NCBI GenBank assembly: GCA_025024175.1
Contig: QCXZ01000001.1
Coordinates: 17,670,001-17,734,000 of the forward strand
Length of the DNA: 64,000 bases
Source of the DNA: Rhyzopertha dominica
Lineage: Eukaryota; Arthropoda; Insecta; Coleoptera; Bostrichidae
Direction: 5' to 3'
Numbering within the stretch: position 1 is the stretch's first letter; every line of letters starts with the position of its first letter. This document shows, one piece after another, positions 61,609 through 64,000 of the stretch. The notes under the pieces are model-generated. The model searched no databases and had not been told where the DNA came from. It saw nothing but the letters and a program-made list of their open reading frames with translations. Made by a program: the position numbers and the translations under genes.

Positions 61609-62398
61609 ATGAATGAAACAGATATTTTTACCAAAGCTGCCCTGCTGATATTGACACCACACTGTTATGATGAGTACTTTGTAAAGTTTAATTTCTGGGA
61701 TGGTAAGTAAAATGTAGGCTATTGTCAACTGCTGCGACTAACATAACTGTCTTTGCATTTTAGTGCCCTGCTTCACTGCAACTTTGAGTAAAGCATTAGG
61801 AATAGCGCTCATAATTGGCTCAATTTTAGTTAAGTTGCCACAAATAATAAAGATTTATGCAAATAGAAGTGGCGAGGGCATAAATTTGATTAGTGTATCT
61901 CTTGATCTAACAGCGATCACAATCTATTCTTCATATTCTTTTGTAAAAGCCTTTCCATTTAGTGCATGGGGTGATAGTGCACTTTTAGCAATCCAAACTT
62001 GCATTGTTGCATTTTTGGTATTGTATTATGAAGAAAAGACTTTGCCGGCAATAGCTTATGTACTGCTTTATAGCGGAATATGTATAATTATGAGTAATTT
62101 AGTTTCCATTAAAGTTCTGTGGATTTTACAGGCCTTCAACATACCCATTTTGTTATTAGGAAAATTAAGCCAGGCTTATACAAATTATAAAAATGGTCAT
62201 ACAGGACAACTGTCTGCCATTACTTGGTTTATGCTGTTCTTTGGTTCCTTAGCAAGAATTTTTACATCTATACAGGAAACAGGGGACACTATGACCATAA
62301 CAACATTTATAGCATCTGCCTTTGCAAATGCTGTTCTTGTTGCTCAAATATTATATTACTGGAACGTGCCAGTATCTGTTAAAGCCAAAAGCGAATAA
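61609..62398 (+). CDS. MPDU1: Mannose-P-dolichol utilization defect 1 protein (two exons)
   Basis: Exon 1 is 61609..61702 and exon 2 is 61764..62398, joined by a 61-bp GT-AG intron (GTAAGT ... TTTTAG) that splits a Val codon; 242 residues. MPDU1 (Lec35) is an ER membrane protein of the PQ-loop family needed for use of dolichol-phosphate mannose and glucose in N-glycan, GPI-anchor and mannosylation pathways. Diagnostic stretches are CYDEYFVKFNFWDVPC (exon junction), GSILVKLPQIIKIY (first PQ motif), NGHTGQLSAIT and GSLARIFTSIQETGD (second PQ region), all near-identical to the vertebrate protein. Several hydrophobic segments are visible. Length agrees with human (247). It ends in KAKSE, with Lys residues near the C-terminus. 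Confidence 0.95.
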
Positions 62399-62446
62399 TA
62401 ATGCAAAATAACAATAGATTCTTGTAATTTTGTTGTTACTAGTGAT

Positions 62447-62452
62447 AATAAA
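62447..62452 (+). terminator. MPDU1: Polyadenylation signal of MPDU1
   Basis: AATAAA 49 bp after the stop codon, followed by a TGTTT/TG-rich stretch. Confidence 0.7.
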
Positions 62453-62767
62453 ACATTATTTTAATGTGGTTTGTTGTATTATGTATGTTTGTATTATAGA
62501 ATTAAAGTTTTAGTAACAGAACAAAACATAATTTATGTTGATATTGACACACAGTGCTTTCAAAAAGTATGATAATAATAGTATATTAAAAACCTAGCTT
62601 CATTAGGTGCCATTTTGTCACACAGATCCAGCGTTTACAAAACAAGGCAAAGGCAAGTTTTGTAATGGTTGAGTGCGACAAAGGGCCTTATGAAACAGGT
62701 TTTTTATACATTTTTTTAATATTTTGCATGATTTTCTTTTGTACAGAACAAAATGTGAGAAATTTAA

Positions 62768-63202
62768 TTAAAAAAATTTAGGGAAATTCAACCTGCCATC
62801 AATTTTGACAAGACCCATGACAGTTATGACATTATAAGGTGGAGTTTGTTTGATGTTTTCTCGGAGTTTTTGAGTGATATCAACATTGGAAAATGCAAAA
62901 TTCCATTTCGTAATGGCTTCATTAAGAACGCAAAATAGAAAGTTTTCTTTCCTGTTTATTACTTCAATGTTTAGATAAGGATAGGTAACTAAGCATTTGG
63001 TGCATATACTGAAAGTGTTACCGAAAATGAACGGTTGCCATTTTAACGAAGCCTGACAGGATTTGTCAAGCACAGCAAATTTTGCCGAATATTGAACAAA
63101 GTTCAATTCATGGCATGCTTTCAGCGGCATAAGCCAATTTTCCTTATTTTTGTTACTAGACACCTTAGATAATGCTAGTATACCACTGCCGATTGGTGCC
63201 AT
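62768..63202 (-). CDS. Uncharacterised intronless protein, 144 aa
   Basis: An ATG-initiated frame of 144 codons, long for AT-rich DNA, tail-to-tail with MPDU1 (370 bp between stops). I do not recognise it. No signal peptide or membrane span is apparent. A C-x2-C pair lies at residues 67-70 (ICTKC), and the C-terminal half alternates short hydrophobic stretches (FLFCVL, NVITVMGLVKI) in a way that could form a small beta-barrel such as an OB-fold, but this is speculation. No clear AATAAA follows on its strand. A chance frame or an exon of a larger gene remains possible. Confidence 0.5.
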   Translation of the reverse strand: MAPIGSGILALSKVSSNKNKENWLMPLKACHELNFVQYSAKFAVLDKSCQASLKWQPFIFGNTFSICTKCLVTYPYLNIEVINRKENFLFCVLNEAITKWNFAFSNVDITQKLRENIKQTPPYNVITVMGLVKIDGRLNFPKFF

Positions 63203-63836
63203 TTGGTAACATCCATCTTCTTTCCTTGTTCAATGATTCCAAACTATACTTAATATTTTTGTAGTGTAGCAGAACATTGGATTATTACAGTTTATATATT
63301 TTATAAACAAAAAATTATGTCTCTGGATTTTTACAAAAATGAAGTGCTAAAACTATCGTGCAGTTGCTGCACATACTAATTCATGGTTTAGTCTTTCATG
63401 TTATATGTATTTAATTTACAATTTTTTTCCTGATGAATCAAGTTTTAAGTTATTTATCATTTGAGATTTTCTAGTGCCTTGTCAAAATATTTTATAATTT
63501 TATATCCTTTATATATTGCAAAAACAAAATAATAAACAAGTGTCCTTCATGATTCAATTTGTAAATTTTGTGTCTGTCAGACTCTTTACATACAAAGTTA
63601 AACAAATAATAGCCTCATGGTAAGTGTTGGATCAAATGAAAATTTAAACTGCATTTGGCCATCCAAATATAGAAAAAAAATATTTACAAAATAAATACAG
63701 ACGATCTCCAATAACTATTGAAAATAAAAAGACTTCTACAAAGCAGTAAACATATTCAAAGTCAAAATACAACTGCATTTATGGAACAGTGGTAACACAA
63801 TGAATCCCAACGCTTTTTGCTGACATATTATATAGT
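63203..63836. other. AT-rich intergenic stretch
   Basis: Nothing recognised; the right part would be 3' UTR of the candidate exon at 63837..63920. Confidence 0.4.
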
Positions 63837-63920
63837 TCAGTATTTCTCAGATCTCTTCCGGCCACCCTCATCTGACCCGAATGGCCTTGGTGTCTCTGAA
63901 GCTGCACCCTTCGTTAGATA
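63837..63920 (-). CDS. Possible 3'-terminal exon of another - strand gene
   Basis: On the - strand, an acceptor-like GGCTGTTGGTGTTAG (ending 63921) precedes a 27-residue open frame with hydrophilic, coding-like composition (GAASETPRPFGSDEGGRKRS, then EKY and TGA at 63839..63837). GC content is higher than in the surroundings. The gene would continue beyond the window. I cannot name it, and phase and strand usage are unconfirmed. Confidence 0.35.
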   Translation of the reverse strand, partial: YLTKGAASETPRPFGSDEGGRKRSEKY

Positions 63921-64000
63921 CTAACACCAACAGCCAGATGTGAAGAATTGCTTTAGCAAAACCTTTCAATTGTTTTTCTTCAAGAGTAGCTCATATATCG

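Overview
This window is AT-rich eukaryotic DNA. It has no operons and no prokaryotic signals, but it does have GT-AG introns, AATAAA signals and a dense layer of decayed transposons (Penelope-like, LINE, copia/LTR, mariner, Tc1, piggyBac, hAT-type MITEs). The gene content, the mix of transposons and the many 'ACAGGGTGTC'-like repeat ends fit an insect. A beetle is possible, but that is inference only.

Positions 1 to about 39000 are gene-poor. The only coding sequence I can argue for there is a short His-rich terminal exon on the + strand (4602..4727), followed by an AATAAA signal. It could be the 3' end of a gene whose earlier exons I cannot see. The rest is a transposon graveyard: Penelope-like reverse transcriptase 1..780; mariner 2560..3064; a long-inverted-repeat foldback element 6341..7079; Tc1 remnant 12180..12400; hAT-type MITE 15237..15613; a TTATAAA-rich repeat block 15692..17335; LINE pieces near 21, 23 and 33-34.5 kb; a 1.3-kb hAT-like element 27576..28898; and a copia remnant and LTR at 34.75-35.86 kb. 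Scattered between them are less AT-rich, motif-dense islands that look like candidate enhancers.

Positions 39000-64000 form the gene-bearing part. The main gene is the katanin p80 subunit (KATNB1) on the - strand. I reconstructed eight coding exons between 60871 and 39868 that join in frame to an 800-residue protein: N-terminal WD40 repeats, a Ser/Pro-rich linker and the C-terminal con80 domain. Its large introns hold a piggyBac fossil and a hammerhead-ribozyme-like motif (intron 7), two unrelated Tc1 elements (introns 3 and 4) and a LINE 3' fragment (intron 5). Divergent to it, with 737 bp between start codons, lies the two-exon MPDU1 gene (61609..62398, +), a PQ-loop protein used in dolichol-linked sugar metabolism. 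Convergent with MPDU1 is an unrecognised intronless 144-aa reading frame (63202..62768, -). A possible last exon of another - strand gene lies at 63837..63920.

Katanin p80 (microtubule severing) and MPDU1 (ER glycosylation) are not known to work together. Their head-to-head arrangement suggests only a shared promoter region. I saw no clearly undescribed system. The oddest structures are the foldback element, the TTATAAA block and the hammerhead-like motifs.
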